DNA of 64,000 nucleotides from Halostella pelagica. GTDB taxonomy: Archaea > Halobacteriota > Halobacteria > Halobacteriales > Natronoarchaeaceae. Position 1 is the first letter of the stretch. Every line of letters begins with the position of its first letter. Positions 17,563 through 25,452 of this stretch are shown one piece after another. Location: NCBI GenBank assembly GCA_005954745.1, contig CP040678.1, positions 682,001 through 746,000 of the forward strand. The letters are read 5' to 3'. The translations under genes were made by a program, and so were the position numbers. The notes below the pieces were generated by a model. It was not told where the DNA came from, made no database searches, and was given only the letters and a program-made list of their open reading frames with translations.

Positions 17563-19998
17563 TCAGAGGCCGCCCGTTCGTTTCTCGCGGACCGCCCGCT
17601 CGGCACGACGCATCAGTTGCGCGTGACTGTCCCGAAGCGGCTCGCCAGGGTCGGACTCCCGGCGGACGTACGTGCCGTCCGACCGCATCTCCCAGGCGTT
17701 CCGGGTGTCCGACAGCGCCGTATCGAGGATGCGGTCGAGTTCCTCACGGAGTCGCGGGTCGTCGATCGGAACGACCGTCTCGACCCTGTTGTTTAGGTTA
17801 CGGGTCATCCAGTCGGCCGAGCCGATGTAGTGTTCCGGCTCGCCGCCAGCATGGAACCGAAACACCCGGGAGTGTTCGAGGAACCGACCGACGATGCTGT
17901 ACACGTCGATAGTCTCGCTGACTCCCGTCAGCCCGGGCCGGAGTCGGCAGATGTCCCGGACGACGAGGTCGATGTCGACGCCCGCCATCGAGGCTTCGTA
18001 CAGTTCCCGGACGAGATCCGGGTCTTCGAGGCGGTTCATCTTGGCGGTGATGCTGGCGGGTTCGCCCGCTCTGGCGCGCTCGGCTTCGGCGCGGATCAGA
18101 TCGACGAACCGCTCGCGCATGTTCCCCGGCGCGATCAGGAGCTTCCGGTACTCCTCGTGGAGCGAGTAGCCGGTGAAGTAGTTAAACAGTTTCACGAGGT
18201 CCTGTCCGACGCCGCGGTCGGCCGTAAGCAGTCCGAGGTCCTCGTACGTCTTGGCCGTCTCGGAGTGGTAGTTCCCCGTCCCGACGTGCGAGTACAACTG
18301 GACGCCGTCGCCCTCGTCCCGGACGACCAGTGACGTCTTCGTGTGAGTCTTGTAGCCGATAGTTCCGTAGGCGACGTGGATCCCCTCCTCCTCTAGACGC
18401 TTGGCCCACTCGAGGTTGTTCTCCTCGTCGAACCGGGCCTTCAGTTCGACCATTACCGCCACTTGCTTGCCGTTACGGGCGGCCTCGATGAGGCTTTCTA
18501 TCACCTGCGAGTCGCTCGCAGTTCGGTAGATCGCCGCCTTGATGGCCAGCACGTCAGGGTCTCGGGCGGCCGTCTCCAGGAACCGCTGGACGGTCGCCTC
18601 GAAGGAGTGATAGGGGTGGTGGATCAGCACGTCGTCACGCCGGATTTCGGTGAAGATGTCGCTCCCTGCCGCGTCGCTGTCGGTCAACCGGGGGTGCGGC
18701 TGGGGCGTCCACTCGTCGAGTTTGAGATCCGGGCGGTCGAGTTCGGTCAGCGCCTCGAAGTCACGGAACTCCAGCGGCCCGCCCAGCCTGAACACCTCGC
18801 GGTCGTTGAGGTCGAGTTGTCGCTGCAGTATCGACAGCGCCGCCGCGGGCATGTCCGCTTCGACTTCGAGGCGAACGGCAGTCGCGAACCGCCGTTCGGC
18901 GATCACCTCCGCTATCATCTCGGTCAGATCCTCGGCGACCTCCTCGTCCCGTCCGACCTCCGCGTTACGGGTCACTCGAAACATGCCGGTGTCGACGACC
19001 GTCACGTCCGGGAAGAGGAGGTCGAGGTTCGACCGTACGATCTGTTCCAGCGGGACGTACCGCTCGTCGCTGACCTCGACGAACCGGACGTGGTTTCGGG
19101 GGATCTTCACCCGGGAGAACGTAAGATCGTCTCCGGGCTCCTCGCGGGTGAGCACTGCGAGCGAGAGGCTCTGGTTCGAGATGAACGGGAACGGATGGGC
19201 CGGGTCGAACGTAAGCGGCGTCAGCGTCGGTAGCACGGAGTACTCGAAGTAGCTCCGGAGTTCCGACCGCTCCGTCGGCGACAGGTCGTCGTAGTCGGTG
19301 ATGTGAATTCCGGCGTCGGCCAGGGCGGGCCGGATCGATTCCCGGTAGCACTCAACCTGGCGTTCGAACATGGGTCTGGCCGTCTCTAGCACCTCGATCC
19401 ACTGCTCTTCCGGCGTCCGCCCGTCGGGCGTGCGCTCCGTGATGCCGGCGGCCATCTGCTGTTTCAGGCCGCCGACGCGCTTTCGGAAGAACTCGTCCAT
19501 GTTCCGCGTGAAGATGTCGAGGAACTTCACCCGCTCCAGCAGCGGGTTCTCCCGGTCGAGCGCCTCCGCCAGCACACGCCGCTGAAAGGCGAGTTCGCTC
19601 AGTTCCCGGTTGAGGTAGTACGCTGGGTCAGAGAGGTCGATCCCGGCCGGGTCGGACGCGTCCGTTTCAGCGACGGGAACAGACTGCCCGCCGTCCGACG
19701 TGACTACGTCCGGAACGAGAGCCGTCGAATCGGTCGCCCGGTCCGCATCGGCCCCGGCGATATCCATCGACCGGCAGAGCGGACACTTCGAATCGGCAGC
19801 GGGCACTTCCGTGCCACAGACAAGACACCGACGAATCTCCGGACACTGGCGGGTTTCCTGACACCGGCGAGTTTCCGGCTCTGTTTCGGCTGTGCCGGTC
19901 GTCTCCGACGACGCCGGTTCGTACTCCGTCAGGTCACCCCCCAGTTCGACGGGATCCGCGTCGTCGTCCACCGCGTCTGGGGTGCGTTCCTCGCTCAT
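17563..19998 (-). CDS. ppk1: Polyphosphate kinase 1 with N-terminal zinc-ribbon extension
   Basis: An 811-residue enzyme that reversibly transfers the ATP gamma-phosphate to a polyphosphate chain. The core matches PPK1: PAYYLNRELSELAFQRRVL at the start, NMDEFFRKRVG, HPYHSFEATVQRF with a conserved His pair, a PLD-like second domain with VGTGNYHSETAKTYEDLGL, and GSADWMTRNLNNRVE. PPK1 is usually about 690 residues. The extra 115 at the N-terminus are acidic and contain a zinc-ribbon-like CLVCG...CPLC preceded by three six-residue repeats that each include Cys. The start ATG at 19998 overlaps the stop of the upstream phosphatase (ATGA), so the two are coupled. Confidence 0.95.
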   Translation of the reverse strand: MSEERTPDAVDDDADPVELGGDLTEYEPASSETTGTAETEPETRRCQETRQCPEIRRCLVCGTEVPAADSKCPLCRSMDIAGADADRATDSTALVPDVVTSDGGQSVPVAETDASDPAGIDLSDPAYYLNRELSELAFQRRVLAEALDRENPLLERVKFLDIFTRNMDEFFRKRVGGLKQQMAAGITERTPDGRTPEEQWIEVLETARPMFERQVECYRESIRPALADAGIHITDYDDLSPTERSELRSYFEYSVLPTLTPLTFDPAHPFPFISNQSLSLAVLTREEPGDDLTFSRVKIPRNHVRFVEVSDERYVPLEQIVRSNLDLLFPDVTVVDTGMFRVTRNAEVGRDEEVAEDLTEMIAEVIAERRFATAVRLEVEADMPAAALSILQRQLDLNDREVFRLGGPLEFRDFEALTELDRPDLKLDEWTPQPHPRLTDSDAAGSDIFTEIRRDDVLIHHPYHSFEATVQRFLETAARDPDVLAIKAAIYRTASDSQVIESLIEAARNGKQVAVMVELKARFDEENNLEWAKRLEEEGIHVAYGTIGYKTHTKTSLVVRDEGDGVQLYSHVGTGNYHSETAKTYEDLGLLTADRGVGQDLVKLFNYFTGYSLHEEYRKLLIAPGNMRERFVDLIRAEAERARAGEPASITAKMNRLEDPDLVRELYEASMAGVDIDLVVRDICRLRPGLTGVSETIDVYSIVGRFLEHSRVFRFHAGGEPEHYIGSADWMTRNLNNRVETVVPIDDPRLREELDRILDTALSDTRNAWEMRSDGTYVRRESDPGEPLRDSHAQLMRRAERAVREKRTGGL
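19822..19875. repeat. Three tandem 18-bp repeats in the PPK1 N-terminus
   Basis: Blocks at 19858-19875, 19840-19857 and 19822-19839 encode ETRRCQ, ETRQCP and EIRRCL on the reverse strand. They add evenly spaced cysteines just before the zinc ribbon. Copy number could vary between strains. Confidence 0.85.
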
Positions 19999-20765
19999 CG
20001 ATGTTCGGCCTCGATGGAGGACGGCGAGAGTATCTTCTCGTCGCTCCGGGTTTCGTACGCTCGCTCGGCGGGAACGCTCACGAACTCGTCGGCGTAGTAG
20101 TCGTACGCCGTCAGGTCCCCCCCGTAGACACACCCCGTGTCGAGACCGAGTGCGGCCTCGCCGACGAACGGAGCGTCGAGGACGGTGTGGCCGAAGAACA
20201 CGCGGGGCGATCCGGCGTACTGTTCGAACCAGAACGGGCCATCGTACCCCCGGCCCACCGGGATCGAGCGCCGGGTTAGCAGGCCGTCCACGCTCTGGTC
20301 GACGAGCGGCCGCCGCGGGTCGACGCCGCCGTGGACCACTAGCGCATCGTCCCACGATATCGCGACGGGTAACGTCGAGAGGAAAGCGGCGTCGTCGTCA
20401 GTGAGTTCCGGAAGCCGCTTGTCACCGCGTAGCACCTTGTCCTCGTTGTTCCCGCGGACGCTGATCGCGTTGGGGGCGCTCCTGACGTGCCGGAGGACGC
20501 CCGGACTGTCCGGCCCTTTTCTGATCAGGTCGCCGACGAAGACGAGTAGGTCGTCGGTCGTCGGTTCGAGGGCGTCGAGTAGCGCCTCCAGTTCCCGCCG
20601 GCACCCGTGGACATCGCCGACGACGTAGATGTCATCCCACCGGTCCGGATCGATGCGTCTGTGTCGAGTAGCGACTTCGCCGTCGAACTGGATTTCAGTC
20701 ATTGCTTTTGTCATCACCGAGGCGAACTCCCGCGACCGCCGCCCCGACGGTGTCACTACTGTCAT
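19995..20765 (-). CDS. PPP-family phosphatase, ApaH-like (ALPH) type
   Basis: A 256-residue metallophosphatase with the PPP motifs GDVHGC, GDLIRKGPDS, RGNNED, HGGVDP and FGHTVL in order. Motif 2 reads GDxxxKGP where PPP enzymes usually have GDxVDRG, and motif 3 reads GNNE where they have GNHE. The Lys variant of motif 2 is the mark of ApaH-like phosphatases, a group that includes yeast endopolyphosphatase Ppn2 and trypanosome ALPH1. Its four-base overlap with ppk1 makes polyphosphate a plausible substrate (inference). The start at 20765 suits a leaderless transcript from a TATA box at 20784-20797; ATGs at 20714 and 20702 are alternatives. Confidence 0.85.
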   Translation of the reverse strand: MTVVTPSGRRSREFASVMTKAMTEIQFDGEVATRHRRIDPDRWDDIYVVGDVHGCRRELEALLDALEPTTDDLLVFVGDLIRKGPDSPGVLRHVRSAPNAISVRGNNEDKVLRGDKRLPELTDDDAAFLSTLPVAISWDDALVVHGGVDPRRPLVDQSVDGLLTRRSIPVGRGYDGPFWFEQYAGSPRVFFGHTVLDAPFVGEAALGLDTGCVYGGDLTAYDYYADEFVSVPAERAYETRSDEKILSPSSIEAEHR

Positions 20766-20783
20766 CCCTCAGTAAACATTAGG

Positions 20784-20797
20784 AATTTTATATTATT
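20784..20797 (-). promoter_or_regulatory. TATA box of the phosphatase-ppk1 operon
   Basis: AATAATATAAAATT on the reverse strand is centred about 25 bases before the ATG at 20765, the spacing expected for a leaderless start. This supports 20765 over the later in-frame ATGs. Confidence 0.6.
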
Positions 20798-21192
20798 GGT
20801 TTATATCGTACCGGACCGGTCCTTTCGTCTCAATACCGCTATTGAGTGGTACGTTCTGCACCGGGGGCTGGTGGTCTAGCCGCTGGTCGACGTAGCGGTG
20901 GCCTCAACTATCGGACAGTCGCCTGTGCGAAGTCGATGGCGAACCCGGCCGCCTCCGGCGGCGACGGCCGCGTCCGAGCGATCGAGTATCACATAGTTCT
21001 GTCCGACAGTATCACCCCTCGTTCGAAATAGATGGATGGAGAGGCTCACACTGACGGACGGAAGTCAGTGAAGAATTTCGCGGGGGCGTTCCCGCGAAAC
21101 ATCTGAAACAGTTACGTCCGACAGTATCAGCCGTCGTACGGTACCGAACGCACTGACAGCATTTACGTGACGAGCGGCCCGCACTTCACACG
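20798..21192. other. Intergenic region with hairpins and repeat arms
   Basis: About 395 bases without a credible gene. It contains two direct copies of GTCCGACAGTATCA (21001-21014 and 21116-21129), a tight hairpin CACTGAC/GTCAGTG (21049-21055 with 21064-21070) and a perfect 9-base-pair stem TTTCGCGGG/CCCGCGAAA (21076-21084 with 21091-21099, loop six). A GGGGCTGGTGGTCTAGCC stretch near 20865 resembles a tRNA start but has no T-arm. The promoter of the gene at 21193 is probably CATTTACGTG near 21160. Confidence 0.6.
21001..21129. repeat. Two direct repeat arms of the ATACTGTCGG family with internal stem-loops
   Basis: Read on the reverse strand both copies begin TGATACTGTCGGAC, followed by AACT two bases later. 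They are 115 bases apart and in the same orientation, unlike the inverted pairs elsewhere. The two stem-loops between them may belong to the element. Confidence 0.65.
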
Positions 21193-21702
21193 ATGTCGTT
21201 CGCTTCGGTCCTCCGCGCCGCCTGGTACGTTCCGCTCACCCTCGTCCTCGCACCGGGCATCCTGACACACGAGTACGCCCACGTGGCGGCCTGTCGCCTG
21301 ACCGGCGTGAGAGTCCACTCGACGCCCTCGCTGAACCCCTTCGGAAAAGCGGCGTTCGTCGACCACGCGCCGACCGACCGGTTCGGGGCCGATTTCGCCA
21401 TCGCCGTCGCGCCGTTCGCCGTCAACAGCGCCCTCGCCGTCGCCGCGTTCGGCGTCGCACGGGCGCTCGGGTCGTCGCTGTCGCTCCCGTTTCTCTGGCT
21501 CGGCGGGTGTTTCGCGTGGACCGCGATACCGAGCCCGTCCGACACCGACGGCCTGCTCGACGCGGCCGGCGGCCTCCCGCGACTGGCGCGGCCGGTCGGC
21601 TACCTGCTCGCAGCCCCGGTCCGCGTCGCGACGCTGCTCGCGGTCGAGGGGATCGGAAGCCTGGTCTGGACCGTCGCGCTGTACGTGGTTCTGGTGGGGT
21701 GA
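21193..21702 (+). CDS. Membrane metalloprotease-like protein with HEYAH motif (M50-like)
   Basis: A 169-residue hydrophobic protein. LTHEYAHVAACRLTGV near residue 30 is an HExxH zinc motif at the start of a membrane segment, as in site-2 proteases and their relatives. Further helices follow (AVAPFAVNSALAVAAFGVAR, PFLWLGGCFAWTAIPSPSDTDG). The S-D-T-D region may supply the third metal ligand, but the standard NPDG/LDG motif is not exact, so activity is uncertain. The gene is convergent with proS and stands alone. Confidence 0.7.
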   Translation: MSFASVLRAAWYVPLTLVLAPGILTHEYAHVAACRLTGVRVHSTPSLNPFGKAAFVDHAPTDRFGADFAIAVAPFAVNSALAVAAFGVARALGSSLSLPFLWLGGCFAWTAIPSPSDTDGLLDAAGGLPRLARPVGYLLAAPVRVATLLAVEGIGSLVWTVALYVVLVG

Positions 21703-21705
21703 GCG

Positions 21706-23202
21706 TCAGTACGACTTCGCGAAGTACGCCGTCTCCGTCGCCTCGTCGCCGCAGACGCCACACTCGTCGCCGATCTGTTCTTCGCCGTCGTCGTCGCCTT
21801 CAGCCGACTCCGCGGACGACGCGCCGTCCTCGTCGAGCGGAAGCATGACGATCTCGGCGGCGATCTCCTCTTTGATGGCCGTCTCGCACGCTTCGTCGCC
21901 GCACCACGGCGTCTTCACGTACCCGCCGTAGCGGCCGATCGTGCCCAGGATGTCCTCGGGGCTGTGGGCCTCGCGGACGTTCTCTTCCAGGTTCTCCTCG
22001 GCGGCGGCGTACAGCTTGTCGTACACGGTGTCGAAGTGTTCCTCGACCGTGTCCGCGATCCCCGAGCGGTCCTCCTCGACCGACTCGCCGTCGGGCCGGT
22101 GGACGACTGTCACGCGCTCGTCTTCGACCTCGTTGGGGCCGATCTCCAGGCGGACGGGAACGCCGTTCAACTCGTGTTCGTTGAACTTGAACCCGGGGTT
22201 GCGACCGTCGCGGTCGTCGAGTTCGACGCTGACACCGGCGTCTTCGAGTTCGGCGGCGATCTCCGCGGAGTACTGGAGCACGTCGTCTTTGGTGTCTTCC
22301 TGCCAGATGGGGACGATGGCGACCTGGGTGGGCGCGACCGTCGGGGGCAAGACGAGCCCCTGGTCGTCGCTGTGCGTCATGATAAGCGCGCCGAGCGCGC
22401 GCCACGAGAGCCCCCACGAGGTGGTGTGGGCGACTCGCTCCTCCTCGTCTTCGTCGATGAAGGTGATGTCGAACGCCTCGGCGAAGGACTGGCCGAGGTA
22501 GTGGCTGGTTCCGCCCTGAACGGACTTGCCGTCCGGCATCAGCGCCTCGACGGTCGTCGTTGTGTCCGCGCCGGGGAACTTGTCGTGTTCCGGCTTGCGC
22601 CCGCGAAGGACCGGTATGGCCAGTTCGTCCTCGTAGATCCGCTCGTACTGGTCGAGACGCGTCATCGTCTCCGTCCAGGCCTCGTCCTCAGTCTCGTGGG
22701 CGGTGTGGCCCTCCTGCCAGAGGAACTCCTTCGTACGGAAGAACGGCTTCGTCTCGGTTGCCTCCCACCGGACGACGCTGCACCACTGGTTCAGACGCAG
22801 GGGCAGGTCGCGGTGGCTCCGCGTCCACTTGGCCATGAACGGCGCGATGATGCTCTCGCTCGTGGGACGGACGGCGAGGGGCTCTTCCAGTTCATCGTGG
22901 CCGCCCTTGGTGACCCACGCCACCTCGGGGTCGAATCCCTCGACGATGTCTTTCTCGCGTTCGAGGTAGCTCTCCGGGATGAACATCGGGAAGTAGGCGT
23001 TCGTGACGCCCGTCTCCTTGAACCAGCCGTCGAGACGGTCCTGTATCGCTTCCCAGAGGGCGTACCCGCGGGGGCGAGTAACGATGAATCCGCCCATCGG
23101 CGCGTAGTCGGCGAGGCCGGCCTTCTGGACGACCTCGGCGTACCAGTCGCCGGGGCTGTGCTCTTTGCTCTCGGTGATTCCGAGTTCCTGCTCGCCACTC
23201 AT
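21706..23202 (-). CDS. proS: Prolyl-tRNA synthetase, archaeal type
   Basis: A 498-residue class II synthetase that charges tRNA-Pro. Motif 2 (TKPFFRTKEFLWQEGHTAH) and motif 3-type SDDQGLVLPP are clear, and the anticodon-binding domain begins APTQVAIVPIW. The C-terminal zinc domain of the archaeal/eukaryal type is present: CGDEACETA and, after an acidic Ser-rich insert, CGVCGDEATETAYFAKSY. It ends in Tyr as usual for this type. The ATG at 23202 (MSGEQELGITESKEHS) is chosen; the 73-codon open frame upstream is not coding in style. Confidence 0.97.
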   Translation of the reverse strand: MSGEQELGITESKEHSPGDWYAEVVQKAGLADYAPMGGFIVTRPRGYALWEAIQDRLDGWFKETGVTNAYFPMFIPESYLEREKDIVEGFDPEVAWVTKGGHDELEEPLAVRPTSESIIAPFMAKWTRSHRDLPLRLNQWCSVVRWEATETKPFFRTKEFLWQEGHTAHETEDEAWTETMTRLDQYERIYEDELAIPVLRGRKPEHDKFPGADTTTTVEALMPDGKSVQGGTSHYLGQSFAEAFDITFIDEDEEERVAHTTSWGLSWRALGALIMTHSDDQGLVLPPTVAPTQVAIVPIWQEDTKDDVLQYSAEIAAELEDAGVSVELDDRDGRNPGFKFNEHELNGVPVRLEIGPNEVEDERVTVVHRPDGESVEEDRSGIADTVEEHFDTVYDKLYAAAEENLEENVREAHSPEDILGTIGRYGGYVKTPWCGDEACETAIKEEIAAEIVMLPLDEDGASSAESAEGDDDGEEQIGDECGVCGDEATETAYFAKSY

Positions 23203-23335
23203 GGTTCTTCGTCGGGGGACCGGAGTAATAAACGCGCCGTGTTCGGGATCGACTGAGAGGCGACCTCCGAACACGGTCCGGTCGGATTTCGGGGACAAAG
23301 AACTATAGTTTCTGGGTGAAAACACCTGAAAGTAT

Positions 23336-23740
23336 ATGGTCCATACCGATCGCACCCTCGACGCAGAGTCACAGAACGTCACGTCGACCTCCCTCGACGA
23401 GATATTCGGAACGCTTGCCAACGAAAAGCGTCGCTTTACTCTCTACTACCTCCGCGAACGTCCGACCACGACCGTCGACGAACTCGCGGACGTTCTTGCG
23501 ACGAAGGCGCTGGTCGACACCCCGACGCTCTCGCTGTCCGGATACCGCGACGAGATGCTGATACGCCTCGACCACGTACACCTACAGAAACTCGAAGCTA
23601 CGTCGCTCGTCACCTACGACCGCGAAACGGGGCGAGTCACGCTGGCAGCCCTCCCACCGGTCGTCGAATCGGTTCTGGATCACGCGATGCCGATGGAACG
23701 CGTCGACCTGGCCGACGCGTTCGGTGTCGAAATCGGGTGA
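23336..23740 (+). CDS. Winged-helix protein of the haloarchaeal DUF7344 type
   Basis: A 134-residue protein. The pattern LDEIFGTLANEKRRFTLYYLRERPTTTVDELADVLA is the first half of a winged helix typical of a large haloarchaeal family of small regulators; a basic LRLDHVHLQKLEATSLVTYDRETGRV gives the wing. It is divergent from proS. It is similar in design to the gene at 23891, and the pair precedes a DICT-domain gene, suggesting a local sensory-regulatory group. Target genes are unknown. Confidence 0.8.
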   Translation: MVHTDRTLDAESQNVTSTSLDEIFGTLANEKRRFTLYYLRERPTTTVDELADVLATKALVDTPTLSLSGYRDEMLIRLDHVHLQKLEATSLVTYDRETGRVTLAALPPVVESVLDHAMPMERVDLADAFGVEIG

Positions 23741-23827
23741 GGATCCGACCGGGGACGAGCAATCAGAGCGACAGAATGTGGAATCTCTGTCGGTGAGATA
23801 TGCAAGCGTATTTCCCGCTAGGTGTGG

Positions 23828-23840
23828 TATGTTATAACCT
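23828..23840 (+). promoter_or_regulatory. Probable promoter of the wHTH-DICT pair
   Basis: ATGTTATAACCTT contains a TATA-like box about 57 bases before the ATG at 23891, giving a leader of roughly 30 bases. It separates this pair from the upstream wHTH gene. Confidence 0.45.
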
Positions 23841-23890
23841 TGCAATCCAACGGAGCGATATCTGCCCACTGAACGAGGATTCCCACTACG

Positions 23891-24268
23891 ATGACCGTCA
23901 CTGTCGGCGACCCGAACGACGTGTTCTGCGCGTTGAGCGATGCCCGTCGCCGTCACGTGCTATATTACCTACTGGAACACGACGACGCATCGCTCGACGA
24001 GTTGGCCGATGTCATTTCGGGCTGGTTGACGGTAGGCCGTGGAATGACCACTACGCCGCACCGGCGAAACCGGATCCGTACCGACCTCCACCACGTTCAC
24101 CTGCCGATGCTGGCCGACTTCGGGTTTCTGGAGTACGACTGGGAGTCTCACCATGTCGAACTCCGCGACCTCTCGGACGAGATCCAGAAGTTGCTCGACG
24201 AGTCCCTTTCGGTCGAACGAGCACGAACGACCGAGACGCCGTCGCCACTCCGGTCACAGGGTGGATGA
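23891..24268 (+). CDS. Second DUF7344-type winged-helix protein
   Basis: A 125-residue paralogue of the preceding regulator: DVFCALSDARRRHVLYYLLEHDDASLDELADVISG, then a basic linker and TDLHHVHLPMLADFGFLEYDWESHHV. It ends only three bases before the DICT gene, so the two are almost certainly co-transcribed. The tight pairing suggests the DICT protein senses a signal and this protein reads it out on DNA; that is inference. Confidence 0.82.
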   Translation: MTVTVGDPNDVFCALSDARRRHVLYYLLEHDDASLDELADVISGWLTVGRGMTTTPHRRNRIRTDLHHVHLPMLADFGFLEYDWESHHVELRDLSDEIQKLLDESLSVERARTTETPSPLRSQGG

Positions 24269-24271
24269 GTC

Positions 24272-24976
24272 GTGTTACTGCGGGACTTCGTCGACCGGAT
24301 CGAACGACAGCGTCGCACGGTAGTCGAATACTCGCCGTCGGACTCGTCCGATCTGGAGGCCCGACTCTCACTTCGAAACGTCGACGTGACCCACCGCCGT
24401 CTCCCCGACACCGGAACCGGAGGGTTCGTCGTTGTCCGACGAGACGACGAGTTCCGGGGCACGGTGCCTCTCGAGACTATCGAACGCGCCCGTTCGCTGC
24501 CCGAGGGCCCGACTAACGCGGTCGACGACGCCGCCTTTCAGGAGTATCTCGACCTGTTCGACAAGACGGTGTTTGCGTCGTACGACCGCAGGCAGATGCT
24601 CGCCACCGCTCGCGAGATAGAGGACCGCGCCTGGCGCGTCGGTCGCGGAACGCTGTACGTCGGATTCCAGTCTCTCCCGGCCCTGAGAGACCAGGTATCG
24701 CTGTACGAATCGCTCGGCGAACGGGACGACCTCGCCGTCCGCGTTTACATTTCCGACGAGTGGGACGCGCCCGACATCGACGGTGTCACGGTCCAGACGG
24801 AATCAGCCGACGAGATCGGCGATTTCTGGTTTCTCGTCTTCGAGGGCGGCGGCGACGACGCGAACAAGTCCGCGCTGATCGCCGAGGAACGCACGCCCGA
24901 CGAGTATTACGGCTTCTGGACGTACGACCCCGAACTGGTCGACGAGATAACGGCCTATCTCCGCGAGACGTACTAA
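24272..24976 (+). CDS. DICT-domain sensory protein
   Basis: A 234-residue soluble protein beginning at GTG. It matches the DICT layout: SLRNVDVTHRRLPDTG, FVVVRRDDEFRGTV, then GRGTLYVGFQSLPALRDQVSLYESLGERDDLAVRVYI and a C-terminal FWFLVFEGGGDD with YYGFWTYDPELV. DICT domains occur with light or redox signalling proteins in bacteria and haloarchaea and are thought to sense a small ligand or partner. Here it stands without an attached output domain, next to a winged-helix gene. It overlaps the convergent gene on the other strand by four bases. Confidence 0.85.
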   Translation: MLLRDFVDRIERQRRTVVEYSPSDSSDLEARLSLRNVDVTHRRLPDTGTGGFVVVRRDDEFRGTVPLETIERARSLPEGPTNAVDDAAFQEYLDLFDKTVFASYDRRQMLATAREIEDRAWRVGRGTLYVGFQSLPALRDQVSLYESLGERDDLAVRVYISDEWDAPDIDGVTVQTESADEIGDFWFLVFEGGGDDANKSALIAEERTPDEYYGFWTYDPELVDEITAYLRETY

Positions 24977-25452
24977 TCCACGCGGAACGGACTCGGGCCC
25001 TCGGTCCAGTTCCACCCCGGAAGCCGGGTCTGGAACCCCGCCGCGAGCGCGGCCTCCAGGTCGTCGCTCCCCGCCGTCGCGTCCTCGGGATGGTGGATGA
25101 CGTCCGCGTAGTGGAAGGCGGCCTCACCGAGCAGTCCGAGCGGTTGGCCGCCGGCGATCATGCCTGCGAGTTGTCTGCCGAGCAGTTCGTCAGCGACGAA
25201 CCCCGGATAATCACCCTCGACGTCCAGTTCCCGGAGCGTGACGACGAACGCCGCGACGTTGACCGCGAGGTCGCCGTCAGCGAACACGGCGTCGACCTCC
25301 GTTCGGTACATCTCGGCGGTCACCGGATCGACGTCGGTGTCGAATATTTCGGTGAACTCCGCGCGGAGGTCGTTCAGTAACGGGACGACGACGTCCGCGC
25401 GCGAGCGCACCCAGTCGCGCTCGTCGGCGACAGTGTCGGGTGAGACGTGCAT
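24973..25452 (-). CDS. Conserved haloarchaeal hypothetical protein
   Basis: A 159-residue acidic protein (MHVSPDTVADERDWVRSRA...). It contains predicted helices and an LGLLGEAAFHYADVIHHPED stretch with closely spaced histidines, but no motif I can assign. Codon use matches neighbouring genes, so it is real. Its promoter appears to lie in an arm of the dispersed repeat: TATAAG on the reverse strand is centred at 25481, about 29 bases before the ATG. The transcript is probably leaderless. Confidence 0.75.
   Translation of the reverse strand: MHVSPDTVADERDWVRSRADVVVPLLNDLRAEFTEIFDTDVDPVTAEMYRTEVDAVFADGDLAVNVAAFVVTLRELDVEGDYPGFVADELLGRQLAGMIAGGQPLGLLGEAAFHYADVIHHPEDATAGSDDLEAALAAGFQTRLPGWNWTEGPSPFRVD

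Noticed and set aside
17563-20355. Longer PPK1 reading starting at 20355
   Set aside because: The extra N-terminus is a shadow of the overlapping phosphatase gene; the ATGA overlap at 19998 gives the sensible start.
20860-20915. tRNA-like sequence GGGGGCTGGTGGTCTAGCC
   Set aside because: No anticodon arm and no T-arm consensus (GGTTCAAATCC type) follow at the right distance.
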